A stretch of DNA of 64,000 bases from positions 22,716 through 86,715 of the forward strand of contig LJKK01000032.1 in assembly GCA_001421185.1 (NCBI GenBank), given 5' to 3'. This stretch comes from Methanomassiliicoccales archaeon RumEn M1 (GTDB lineage: Archaea > Thermoplasmatota > Thermoplasmata > Methanomassiliicoccales > Methanomassiliicoccaceae). The translations under genes were made by a program, and so were the position numbers. Position 1 is the stretch's first letter. Each line of letters begins with the position of its first letter. Shown here one piece after another: positions 46,588 through 58,981 of the stretch. Below the pieces are notes generated by a model that saw only the letters and a list, made by a program, of their open reading frames with translations, did not search any database and was not told the DNA's origin.

Positions 46588-47941
46588 TCAGTCCTTCCAC
46601 CTCTTGACCAGGTCCTCGGCCGCCACGTTCACTACGTCCTTGACCATGGAGGTCGGCGGACAGTAGGCGTTCTCGAACGAGGTCACGAACTCCTCGGCGG
46701 TGACGTCCTTGAGGATGGCGGCCGAGATCCAGTTGATCCGGCCGTTCAGCTCCTCGCCCCCGGCCATCTGCGCGCCGATGATGCGGTGGCTCTCGCGGTC
46801 GGCGATCAGCTTCACTTCCAGCGGCTTGCCTCCCGGGTAGTACCTCGCCCTCGTCGACCCGGTGGCGCGGCCGCACACCACGTCGAGGCCGTAGTAGGCG
46901 GCCAGGCCGGACGACATCCCGGTGCCGGCGATCTGCATGTCGCCCACCTGGGTGATCCATGGACTTAGCACGGCCGGGAACGAAGCGTAGCCGCCGGCGG
47001 CGTTGATGCCGGCCACCCGGCCCTGCCTTACGGCGGTGGAGCCGAGCTGGCTCATGGTCGGCCCGGGCCGCGGCGCTCTCGCAGGTGATGACGTCGCCGG
47101 CCAGGTACACCGAGGGCACCAGGCGCCCGCGCTTGTAGGGCTGCAGTGTGGCCGAGACCCTCACGGCGCCCAGCGGGCTGACGTCGAGGCCGAGCATGTT
47201 CGGAAGGTCCAGGTTAGCGCGCACGCCAGTGGCCATGATGACCATGTCGCACTCGATCCTCGTCGACCCGGCCATGACCGACTCGAGCCTCTCGGTGCCG
47301 TTCATGGAGCCGATGGGCGTTCCCAGCACGAACTTGATGCCAAGGACTTCGCAGTACGACTGCACCATGTGGGCGATGTCCTGGTCGCATATCCGGGGAA
47401 TGACCTGAGGGAACATCTCCACTACTGTCACTTCCAGTCCGGCGCGGCGGAGGGCCACCGCCATCTCCAGGCCGATGACCCCGGCGCCCGCCACCACCGC
47501 GCGCTTGGCGCCCTTCATCGCTTCCTGTATCGCCATGCCGTCGGCGATGTTGCGGACGGTGAACACCCCGGGAAGGCCGGTGCCCTCCACCGGGGGAACG
47601 AACACCTTGCCGCCGGTCGCCAGGATGAGGGAGTCGTACTCGACCGTCTCGCCGCTCTCCAGCGTGAGAATCTTCTTATCTCCGTCCACCGACGCCACCC
47701 GGGTCGCGGTGCGGACGGTGATGTTCCTCTCCCTGCGGTAGAACTCGGCGTCGTGCATCACTATGGAAGGGAAGTCCTTGATGGTGCCTTCCAGGACGAA
47801 GGGGATGGCGCAGGGCGAGTACGCTATGTGCTCCTCTTCGGTGAACACCGTCACCTCGGCCTCACTGTCCGTTCCCCTGGCCGCCGAGGCGGCGGTCATG
47901 CCTGCCGCCCCCGAGCCCACAACCACGATCTTCTTGGCCAT
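46588..47941 (-). CDS. CoA-disulfide-reductase/NADH-oxidase-like flavoprotein, with apparent frameshift
   Basis: An FAD/NAD(P)H disulfide oxidoreductase of about 450 residues. It has the FAD site VVVGSGAAGMTAA, a single redox Cys at residue 44 in AYSPCAIPF (as in CoA-disulfide reductase and NADH oxidase), the NAD site VVAGAGVIGLEMA, and a C-terminal dimerisation domain. The frame is lost at 47060-47070: removing one base of the GGGCC/CCC stretch joins GDVITCESAA to MSQLGSTAVRQGRVAGINAA and leads to TGA at 46588. A natural substrate (CoA or other low-mass disulfide, polysulfide or O2) cannot be read from sequence. Confidence 0.85.
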
Positions 47942-48094
47942 GTTCTACCGTTCTGAGGCATGTTCCAGTTGATATTAATATTTGCGGCGGGGCATCGCTG
48001 GCCATTCGGCGTTCCTTCACGACGATCGATCAATGCCTTTGAAGGCCGTGGAGGGCAAATCTAATTATGCGGGCCCTCATCAGGGAGGGATAAC

Positions 48095-49087
48095 ATGCCC
48101 CGCGTCATCGATCTGAGAAGGCCGGCCGCCGTCTGGAAGGAGCAGGACGTCATCGAGGGCCGCAAGGTCGACACCTTCGTGACCATCTTCTTGACGACCG
48201 GGTGCTGGTGGTCCGCCAAGAAGGGGTGCCTGATGTGCGGCTACAACGCCGACTCCACCCCCAAGGTCAAGGAGGAGCATCTCCAGGCGCAGCTGGCCCA
48301 GGCCATGGAGCGATATGACGGCGAGGCGATGGTGAAGCTCTACACCTCCGGCTCGTTCCTCGACGAGAAGGAGATCCCGCTGTCGTTCCGGGAGGAGGTC
48401 TTCAGCGCGTTCGGCGACGCGGAGCGCATCCTGTTCGAGAGCCGGGCCGAGTTCGTCACCCCGGAGGCGCTGGACGGCCTCGACCGTCGCTCGCAGATCG
48501 CCATCGGGCTGGAGAGCGCCAACGAGGACGTCCTTCGCCAATGCGTGCGGAAGGGGTTCACGGTGAACGACTACCAAAGGGCGGCCGAGGCGCTCGCCTC
48601 CGCGGGCCTTCCACTACGCACCTACCTGCTGCTGAAGCCTCCCTTCCTGACCGAGAGGGCGGCGGTGGAGGACGCGGTCATGTCGATCGCCTACGCCTCG
48701 AAGTACTCGGAGAGCGTATCGGTGAACCCGGTCAACGTGCAGCGGGGAACGGTGGTCGAATCGCTGTTCCGGCGGGGCGACTACCGCCCGCCATGGCTGT
48801 GGAGCCTGGTGGAGGTGCTGAGGCGCGGCAAGGCGGTGTCGGAGTGCCGCCTCATGTCCTCGCCCTCGGGCGGTGGGACGGTGCGCGGGGTGCACAACTG
48901 CGACGCCTGCGACAGAAAGATTCTTGAGGCGGTCCAGAGATTTTCCTTCGAACAGGACCTGGCAGAGCTGGACGGCCTCGAATGCGGATGCCGTGACGAG
49001 TGGACCGCCCTCATGGACGTCCAGGGGACCATGGGCACGACGGTGGACGTGGCGCGGCACCTGAGCAATGAGCTAGAGTTCGATTAG
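48095..49087 (+). CDS. raSEA: archaeosine synthase radical SAM subunit RaSEA
   Basis: Acts with ArcS to convert the lysine adduct of preQ0 at tRNA position 15 into archaeosine. The radical SAM cysteines have the unusual C-x7-C-x2-C spacing (TTGCWWSAKKGCLMCGY, residues 37, 45, 48). Further marks are LYTSGSFLDEKEIP and ESANEDVLRQC, with a C-terminal cysteine cluster (HNCDACDRK, LECGC). 330 residues. A strong GGGAGGGAT Shine-Dalgarno precedes ATG 48095. It complements tgtA in the same window. Stop codon TAG. Confidence 0.9.
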   Translation: MPRVIDLRRPAAVWKEQDVIEGRKVDTFVTIFLTTGCWWSAKKGCLMCGYNADSTPKVKEEHLQAQLAQAMERYDGEAMVKLYTSGSFLDEKEIPLSFREEVFSAFGDAERILFESRAEFVTPEALDGLDRRSQIAIGLESANEDVLRQCVRKGFTVNDYQRAAEALASAGLPLRTYLLLKPPFLTERAAVEDAVMSIAYASKYSESVSVNPVNVQRGTVVESLFRRGDYRPPWLWSLVEVLRRGKAVSECRLMSSPSGGGTVRGVHNCDACDRKILEAVQRFSFEQDLAELDGLECGCRDEWTALMDVQGTMGTTVDVARHLSNELEFD

Positions 49088-49096
49088 AGGGATCAT

Positions 49097-49417
49097 ATGC
49101 AGTTCGATATCAAGAGAGGACACGGCGGGGCGCTGGAAGGGGACGGATTGAAGAAGCTCATGGAAGAGAAGCTGGGGCCGGTGACGGTAGAGGGGGACAA
49201 GCTGGTGACGTCCTTCGGCGCCACCACCCGCTTCGAGGCCCAGCTGCTGAGCAAGACCTCCCTGGACGTCGTCACGCAGTCGGACAAGAACGCATCTCCC
49301 GAGACCATGATGGAGTCCAACAAGCGGTACAACGCCTTCATGGAGGCCGCCACCGGCTTCACGGCCAAGGAGCGCTCCAAGCGCCTGCAGAAGAAGGCCA
49401 AGGAAGGCAAGCTCTAG
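49097..49417 (+). CDS. small conserved archaeal protein (DUF5611-like)
   Basis: A 106-residue soluble protein starting MQFDIKRGHGGALEG with a basic C-terminal helix ending KERSKRLQKKAKEGKL. It resembles a small uncharacterised archaeal family I would place near DUF5611, but this is from memory of pattern only. It begins 9 bases after raSEA and is likely co-transcribed; no role in archaeosine synthesis is known. Stop codon TAG. Confidence 0.6.
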   Translation: MQFDIKRGHGGALEGDGLKKLMEEKLGPVTVEGDKLVTSFGATTRFEAQLLSKTSLDVVTQSDKNASPETMMESNKRYNAFMEAATGFTAKERSKRLQKKAKEGKL

Positions 49418-49498
49418 GCCCCACGGGGGCTTGAGCTCAAACCATCACCGGCCGTCCGCTATTGACGTCGGCGCGGACCGGTGGATTTTAATGCTCGC

Positions 49499-50149
49499 TC
49501 AGACGAGCATTTCATCGTTCAGGATGGTCCGCTTGCCGTGCTTGAACATGTGCACCGGGCCGCTGTGGCTGAGGATCCCGGCGCCGTACATGAGCGCGCT
49601 GCCCTCGGGGATGCCGAACAGGGTCCGGCCGGCCGAGGCCTCGATGACGTACTGGTCCAGCTCGCGGGTGTAGCGGGGAACCACGGAGAAGTCCACTAGG
49701 TTCAAGCCGAGGATCATGTGATAGGTGCTGCTGTAGGCATCGGGCGGTAGCAGGGCCAGCATGGGCATGAGCAGGGCGCCGGCGCCGTCCCCCATCACCA
49801 CTCCCTGATAGTCCTGAAGGAGCTTCTTCATGCCCGAGAACCGCAGCGCCTTCTGCATCATCCTAGCGTCCCCGTCGGCCAGGAACACCATGTCGGACTT
49901 CCGCAGGATCTTGGCGAACTCTTCGACGCCGTCGTCCGGCCATGCCGGCTCGGCCGTTGCGCCAAGGTCACGGAAGGCGCTCTCCAGCTCCGCCGCCTTC
50001 CGTTCCGCGGCCCGGCGCTCCAGCCCCCACGGCAGGAGAAGAACGTGAGGGTCGTCGCCCGCCTCGCGGAGCGCGCGGACGGTGATGCGAACGCCATCGT
50101 CCAGGAACGGATCGTGCCCTCCCAGGAAGTAGAGAATGGCCATGTGCAT
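49499..50149 (-). CDS. peptidase E (S51)-like protein lacking the usual Ser
   Basis: A 216-residue class I amidotransferase-like protein nearest to peptidase E/cyanophycinase types: YFLGGHDPF, then MVFLADGDARMMQKAL and the elbow VVMGDGAGALLMP. In S51 peptidases this elbow carries the catalytic Ser (G-x-S-A-G); here it reads G-D-G-A-G, so serine catalysis is not expected. A non-catalytic or differently acting role is likely. Starts at ATG 50149 or 50143. Confidence 0.65.
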   Translation of the reverse strand: MHMAILYFLGGHDPFLDDGVRITVRALREAGDDPHVLLLPWGLERRAAERKAAELESAFRDLGATAEPAWPDDGVEEFAKILRKSDMVFLADGDARMMQKALRFSGMKKLLQDYQGVVMGDGAGALLMPMLALLPPDAYSSTYHMILGLNLVDFSVVPRYTRELDQYVIEASAGRTLFGIPEGSALMYGAGILSHSGPVHMFKHGKRTILNDEMLV

Positions 50150-50483
50150 CCCATGGTGGTCATATTATTCACCTTTTTGGAGGATAGTTTCGTGATTCCA
50201 GTGCCTTTCGATAGAAGGGAAAGGTGACGAGTACTGAATGATTACCAATCCCTTTGGCAGATGCTGTTCTAGCAATCGTAGGCCGTTTATCGAGAAGGAG
50301 CTGAAGGAGTGCGTCCCCGGGAAGCTATGGGCCACAACATAAATCAGAGTGCATGGAGACCTATCATTGTTACTAGGGGGCAGCTATAGTATCAAATTAA
50401 TATTGGATTATTTGTAATTCATATTTTAACAAAATATCGAAAATATTAAGACCGCCTAAAACCTCATCGCTGAGGGGAGAACA
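50150..50483. other. intergenic, AT-rich, promoter of the following gene
   Basis: No gene was seen. The last 130 bases are strongly AT-rich (for example around 50400-50450) and probably contain the promoter of the exported zinc-ribbon gene, followed by GGGGAG just before GTG 50484. Confidence 0.4.
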
Positions 50484-51289
50484 GTGAGAAAACTCCTGGC
50501 CCTATTGGTAGTGTTGAGCTTATTAACAATATCATTCGGAACAGTATCAGCAGCTCCGACAAAGACGATCACAATACAGCCAGGTCAATATTACGTCATC
50601 GAATTTGACTCATTTTTCAAACGAGAATGTCCTATCATGTGAAGGTGGTCAGTGGTCCAAATGTTGATGTGATCCTCACTGACGAAACAGGCTACGCACA
50701 ATTCAAGAGCCTGTGGTCCCTCAGCGTATGGTATTTTCCGGAAGCATCGAGGTTGAACACCAGAGATGCTACGACATCGGGAAATTTGGGAGATGGGCAT
50801 TACTACCTGATCGTCGACAATTCTATGTTTGCGACGGCACAACCGAATGGTCAAACGGCAATCGTGTCCGTTACGTTCAGCACATCGCCGGGTCCCCTGT
50901 TGGTTCTTCTAGCGATCATTGGACTCTTTGTGATGATTGCAATCCTTTGGGCCCTCATACATTATATAAGAAAGACCTCTAAGAAAATGGATGACAGATA
51001 CGGACGCAACGAATGGATGTGTCCAAGGTGCTCATGGAAAGGTTTCGCCGGACAAAGCGCCTGTCCCCGGTGTGGATTTACTGTCCCGCAGTACGTGCCC
51101 CCTCCAACAGCTTACAAGATTCGTGTTCCGCCCACTAATGTCAAAGGCCCCGTTAATGAGCGGCCTCATGCTTCCCCCAATAATATGAAGGTCAACGGCC
51201 ATTGTTCGAAGTGCGGTAAGCCATTGCCTACAGAAGCTGAATATTGCATGTTCTGTGGGACGGCCGTCCAAAGAGAAGCCGTAACCTGA
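50484..51289 (+). CDS. exported/membrane protein with cytoplasmic zinc ribbons, with apparent frameshift
   Basis: GTG 50484, preceded by GGGGAG, opens a signal peptide (RKLLALLVVLSLLTISFG ... VSAAP) and an exterior strand region. A T5 run at 50613-50617 breaks the frame; with six Ts it continues as FFQTRMSYHVKVVSGPNVDV. Then come a beta-rich exterior domain, one transmembrane helix (LLVLLAIIGLFVMIAILWALI), a cytoplasmic ribbon CPRCSWKGF ... CPRCG and a C-terminal ribbon CSKCGKP ... CMFCG. About 268 residues. Codon use is AT-richer than its neighbours. Function unknown; the layout suggests coupling of an outside domain to a cytoplasmic zinc module. Confidence 0.65.
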
Positions 51290-51497
51290 TGGTGGAAAAA
51301 TATCATCGAACTTGCTTAATTCAAATTCCACTCGAGATCGATCCCATAGTGGTAGCCTGATTTTGGATTAGGAGGGATTCCGCCCACGAATCATTGAGCG
51401 CATCCTTGCACCATTTAAGTCATTTATGGCGACCTTTCGCCCCGGCAGGCCTTCTGGCACATATCTTTAATAACGTCACCCCGTATCGAAACCGGAC

Positions 51498-52474
51498 ATG
51501 TCGGGGAGAGCGCTGACCATACGCCTTGGCAACGGCGTGGAGGTCCTGGGCGATAAGGAGTATCATTTTGACGCCGAGGTCATCGAGGCCTGCGGTATCT
51601 TCTGCATATCGCACGCTCATTCCGACCATTTGCCGCGAAGGATCGTCGGCACCGAGGTCGTCGCCTCCGACGTGACGTTGCGCTGCCTCAACGCACGGAG
51701 CAAGAAGCAGCTGTCCTTGGCCGAGCCGAACGGCGTCACCATGCTGGACGCCGGGCACATGGCCGGCTCTCGCATGTTCCAGGTCGAGGTCAACGGCCGC
51801 CAGGTGCTGTACACCGGCGATCTCTGTACTCGAGATCGATGCGGCAATCAGGGCGCCCGCCCGGTCAAGACCGACGTGCTGATCATCGAATCGACCTACG
51901 GGAAGCCTCGCTATGTCTTTCCGCCAAGCGATGTCATCGCCTCGCTCGTCCACGACGAGGTGGAGGACAGCTTCTCGCAGGGCCGTTCCGTCTCGTTGTA
52001 CGCGTACCCGTTCGGCAAGTCGCAGGACATGATCCGCGTGCTCCAAGACCTGAAACCTTATGCGGACCTCTCAGTCTACAACGCCACCTCGCTGGTTCGT
52101 AGCGAGAATGATCCGCTGGAGTGCAGCCTGTGGGACGGGGAGGACATCGACGAGCCATTCGTGGTCATCTGCTCCCCGTGGTTGAAGCGTACCAAGCAGG
52201 CGGAGCTGATGCAGAACAAGAACGTCAAGCGTCTGGCCGTGTCGGGCTGGGCGATCGATCCCGGCTACAAGCGGAAGATGGGCGTGCATGAGGCGTTCCC
52301 CTTCTCCGATCATGCCGACTTCAACGACCTGATCGAGTTCGTCAAGGGGTGCGAGCCGGAGCTGGTCATCACGCATCACGCTCGGCCGACGCGCTGGCGT
52401 ACGAGATCAAGTCCCGCCTGGGCATCGACGCTCGCCCCCTTATTCGCGGACAGCGCACGCTGGCCGAGTTCTGA
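51498..52474 (+). CDS. metallo-beta-lactamase-fold nuclease-like protein, with apparent frameshift
   Basis: A roughly 325-residue MBL-fold protein related to SNM1/exonuclease-type enzymes. The metal motif SHAHSDHLP is near residue 38, followed by DAGHMAGSRMFQVE, YTGDLCTRD, IESTYGKP, PFSDHADF and the terminal His in VITHH. The frame breaks just after THH at about 52380: adding one G reads GSADALAYEIKSRLG and ends LAEF at TGA 52472-52474. DNA or RNA may be the substrate. Converges on the PH-domain gene. Confidence 0.82.
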
Positions 52475-52479
52475 GAGCG

Positions 52480-53955
52480 TCAGTGCTTCATCGCTACGGC
52501 TCGCTCCATCATGATCTGGCCGATACGCTCCAGACGATCCTCGGGGAACAGTCCGGACGATATGCTGCTGGTGCCAGATGACGCGAGCAGATACACCTTG
52601 GCGCTGCTGACGTCGAAGTGACGAGCTAAAGGTCCACGGACGACATGCACCATCTGCACCTTGTCATAGCTCATGATGACCGTCTCGCGGTCCAGGATGC
52701 CGTTCACGAAGGTGAACAGCTCCTCGCCAGTATCGACCTCTCTCACTCTCAGCGAGGCTGACACCGAGTAGGCGATGCCGAGGACGGCCAGAGCGGTCGC
52801 GATGGGCAGGGCGTACGGCAGCAGGGCGCCGATGATGCCGTTCCCTCCGTCAGAGAATGCTTCGTAGGCGAGCAGCGACGGGTACGCCATCACCGCGATC
52901 AGGACGGCCGACGATATGACGCCCTTGGTGACCAGGACGCGCCTGGCGCCGGCCGGCTGCTTCTCCGCCTTCCTCTCGTAGATGAACTCCGGCACCAGCT
53001 CCTGCAGCAGGCTCTGCGTCTTGGCATCGTTGGCCAGCAGGCTGATCAATGGCCTCGTGTTCCCGCTGCCGTCGGCCGAGCCGATGCCCACGACCTCGGC
53101 CTCGATGGACGAGCGGCCAAGCAGTCGGGAGAAGAGCGTGTTCTTCACCCTGATGGCGTTGATCCGCGAGATCTGGAACGACGTCTTGTAGGTGCGGATC
53201 AGTCCGTGCTCCAGGAATATGGTGTCGCCCTGCCGGTGCACCTTGAAGCCCCAGTAGTAGACCATGTGCCTTAGCGCCGGCAGTAGCAGGAAGATGAAGA
53301 ACAGCACCAGGGATATGAACGAGCCTCCCGGGCCGGCGTCCTCCACGCCGATGACCACGCGATACTGCTCGTAGATCGAGTTCAGAAGGAAGAACGCCCC
53401 GATCACCGACTGCTGGGTGGGAACGCTGAACAGACCGTGGAGGATGACGTCCATCGGGGTGAAGCGGGCCACCTGCTCCGTCTCCTCGAACGACGGCATC
53501 TCGCCGCCGTATATGCGCTGGGAGATGTCGCTCCGAAGGCGGTCGGAGAGGTGCTGCTCGAAGGTCAGCGTCGCCTCCGGCTTGATGGCGTTGTAGCCGG
53601 AGTTGATGTTGACCATGAGCTTGGACGTTCCCGACAGGCGATTGAGGATGCCGCGGTTGAGGTTCACCGAGGCGATCCTGGAGTACGGTATGGTCTTCTT
53701 GAGCTTGAACAGCGTCTTCCGCTCGACGACTATGTCCGTTTCGCCGAAGCGCACGAAGGTGAGCTTCCACTGCCGATAGTAGAAGGCTACCAGCACGACC
53801 AGCAGGGCCAGGGCGGCCAGGGCCAGGCCGGCAAAGAACGGCATGTCGAGCGATTCGCCCGCCGTGAAGAAGATGATGATCAGCAGCGCTATGGCGGTGC
53901 GGATGGTGTTCTCCACGATGATGATGGGGTGAAGTCTCAGACCGTCTTCCGTCAA
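52480..53955 (-). CDS. bacterial-type PH domain membrane protein (YdbT-like)
   Basis: A 491-residue membrane protein with about six to eight helices in pairs, alternating with three soluble PH-like (bPH_2) segments, such as RKTLFKLKKTIPYSRIASVNL and HGLIRTYKTSFQISRINAIRV. This is the YdbT architecture; function is unknown. The start is TTG 53955, 1 base after the stop of the YdbS-like gene, so translation is probably coupled, and no ATG near the N-terminus fits. Confidence 0.8.
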   Translation of the reverse strand: MTEDGLRLHPIIIVENTIRTAIALLIIIFFTAGESLDMPFFAGLALAALALLVVLVAFYYRQWKLTFVRFGETDIVVERKTLFKLKKTIPYSRIASVNLNRGILNRLSGTSKLMVNINSGYNAIKPEATLTFEQHLSDRLRSDISQRIYGGEMPSFEETEQVARFTPMDVILHGLFSVPTQQSVIGAFFLLNSIYEQYRVVIGVEDAGPGGSFISLVLFFIFLLLPALRHMVYYWGFKVHRQGDTIFLEHGLIRTYKTSFQISRINAIRVKNTLFSRLLGRSSIEAEVVGIGSADGSGNTRPLISLLANDAKTQSLLQELVPEFIYERKAEKQPAGARRVLVTKGVISSAVLIAVMAYPSLLAYEAFSDGGNGIIGALLPYALPIATALAVLGIAYSVSASLRVREVDTGEELFTFVNGILDRETVIMSYDKVQMVHVVRGPLARHFDVSSAKVYLLASSGTSSISSGLFPEDRLERIGQIMMERAVAMKH

Positions 53956-53956
53956 G

Positions 53957-54469
53957 TCACTCCCCGCCCCGCAGCATGGCGTTGATCACTTCGGTCAGGC
54001 GCTCGACGATCTTCTCCGCCTCGTCGACCTCCAGGTAGCTGATGGTGGCCACCCCGCCCGCGGTGGTGATGTTGACGTTGGCCAGTCCGAGCATGTTGTT
54101 GACCGGGCCTCGGGACACCTCCACCTGATGAACTCGTTCGATCGGAACGAGGATGTGGCGCAGGATGATGATGCCGTAGCGCACGTCCACCTTGTCAGCG
54201 GTGATCATGTAGCGGTAGCGGTCGTAGTAGATGCGCGGGCCGATCACGAAGTACAGGAGGAGCAGGACCATGGCCGCCGCGGCCAGTAGGACTATGGGAC
54301 GAGCGCCCGGCTCTCGTAGCGAGGGCACGAAGATCATCAGCAGGATGAAGGCTGCCATCAGTATGGCGTAAATGATGCCGTTGGTGATGTACATCGACAG
54401 CATGCACTTCCTGTTCAGCCGGCGATAGCCTTTGGTTTTTACTTCCTCATTCGCCACTGCTTCAATCAT
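53957..54469 (-). CDS. bacterial-type PH domain membrane protein (YdbS-like)
   Basis: A 170-residue protein with two helices (about residues 27-45 and 58-76) and one bPH_2 domain (YRYMITADKVDVRYGIIIL, IERVHQVEVSRGPVNNMLGL). YdbS- and YdbT-like genes commonly pair as here. ATG 54469 is preferred; GTG 54475 adds two residues. It is the last GC-rich gene before the AT-rich island. Confidence 0.82.
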   Translation of the reverse strand: MIEAVANEEVKTKGYRRLNRKCMLSMYITNGIIYAILMAAFILLMIFVPSLREPGARPIVLLAAAAMVLLLLYFVIGPRIYYDRYRYMITADKVDVRYGIIILRHILVPIERVHQVEVSRGPVNNMLGLANVNITTAGGVATISYLEVDEAEKIVERLTEVINAMLRGGE

Positions 54470-54475
54470 AAGCAC

Positions 54476-54858
54476 ACCCGGAGCGTGAAGCGATACACAT
54501 TAGTTGATTTAAAGACCTGGCCTATGAGATTAATCGATTATTATGGCCAGCGGCTACATGGGCAGAATCGGGTAAAGACAAGCATTATCCATTTCAACAA
54601 GCTTTATTAGGGACTCGTTCGTCCTATTATGATAAAATTACTTCGAAGTCTTTTCTAGATGGGTTAAAAACAGATTACACTCGATATCATACTAAACATG
54701 TAATATTTATTAATAGGTTAATGAATAATTCACAAGCATCTTTGACCATGAGAGGAGCGAACATGCTTAGAATTAGGCAAGACTACCCACTTTACATTCT
54801 AACCTTATTTTCAACTAAAATAATACGCAAGGGTTAAACCCACTATGGGAAGTCGTCA
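54476..54858. other. AT-rich junction, no gene seen
   Basis: Base composition drops sharply here compared with the first 54 kb. Very AT-rich blocks occur near 54690-54730. A 29-codon frame at 54748 (MRGANMLRIRQ) has no support. No direct repeats, tRNA or integrase marking an attachment site could be found. Confidence 0.45.
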
Positions 54859-55850
54859 ATGTCTGAAATCAAGATAGATGTATTTTGCGATGAGAGCTAT
54901 GGTAACGAGAAAGGCTGGTTATACATCGGTGTACTCTTCGTTCCTCACGAAATACGGACGAAACTCTTTAACGAGCTGATGGACCGGCGTTGTTTAAAAT
55001 ATAAGAGATGGAGCAAGCCGCACGAAACGTGTATCCATCCCTGCGGCCATCATGAACGTAATGACACTGAAATAACATATAAGAAAATTGGGAATAGTGC
55101 GGCCAGGGACGCTATAGCCCTCAGCTGGATGAGGGACTTCCTTATTAATTTCAACAACCGAATGAATAAGAGCTTAGTATACTTCAAGATAATAGGTGTC
55201 GACCTTTCGAAATTAGATAAAACTTGCTTCGGACCCCATTGTGATCGGGAGGAGGCGATATATAACCGGTTCTTTAGAATGGCCATTATGGGTGCGAAGT
55301 ACTACTTTTCAGAATATTCTAGTATTGTAATGGATAATATTTACCATGATAAAGGCAATCAAGAATCGTATCAATATTTCAGTTGGCACACTCCAAAAGT
55401 ATTGAATCTTAAGGACAGAAAATATCCGTAACGAATCCTCATATCCAGTATGTAGATTCAGACCATCGGAAAATTGACCCTTCGATGAAAAATCTCAGGG
55501 AGGCTTCAAATTTTATTCAATTCATAGATGTTATAATGGGGAGCTTTGTATGTTGTCTGACCGCATCTTCCAACAAGCCAGAGAAAGTTGAACTCGCTAG
55601 GGCTGCCATGCCGTTGCTGTCAAGGTTATTAGACTCGCCTAAGAACCCCAATAGTAGCTATCACTACTACAGAAAGCAACAGATTTCGTTCTTCCCAAAA
55701 AAAACAGTGGACTATCGGACCTATCTTATTCAGACGGATTTGGATGGTTGCTCGTCTGAGGTGACTAGTTCATCAAATCAGTTCTACACAAGGAAGGAAA
55801 TCAGGCTCGCACGGGAGAATCAACAAACACTTTTCAAGAATTGGATATAG
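54859..55850 (+). CDS. DUF3800 family protein, with apparent frameshift
   Basis: DUF3800 proteins have an RNase H-like fold and are frequent near mobile elements and defence genes; their function is unproven. The N-terminus has FCDESYGNEKGWLYIGVLFV with the conserved Asp-Glu. The frame stops after LKDRKYP; adding one A to the A4 run at 55419-55422 gives ISVTNPHIQYVDSDH and the Leu/Asp helix FIQFIDVIMGSF, ending at 55850, about 330 residues. AT-rich codon use marks it as part of the island. Confidence 0.78.
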
Positions 55851-55901
55851 TGATCATCTCCTCGCCCACTCTTTGACTACAGCTTCGATATTGTTAATTA
55901 A

Positions 55902-58980
<3,079 letters not shown>

Positions 58981-58981
<1 letters not shown>

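Noticed and set aside
54748..54837. 29-codon frame MRGANMLRIRQ in the AT-rich junction
   Set aside because: Too short, no family likeness and no coding support.
54700..54860. Attachment site or integrase for the AT-rich island
   Set aside because: No tRNA end, direct repeat or recombinase could be identified at the composition boundary.
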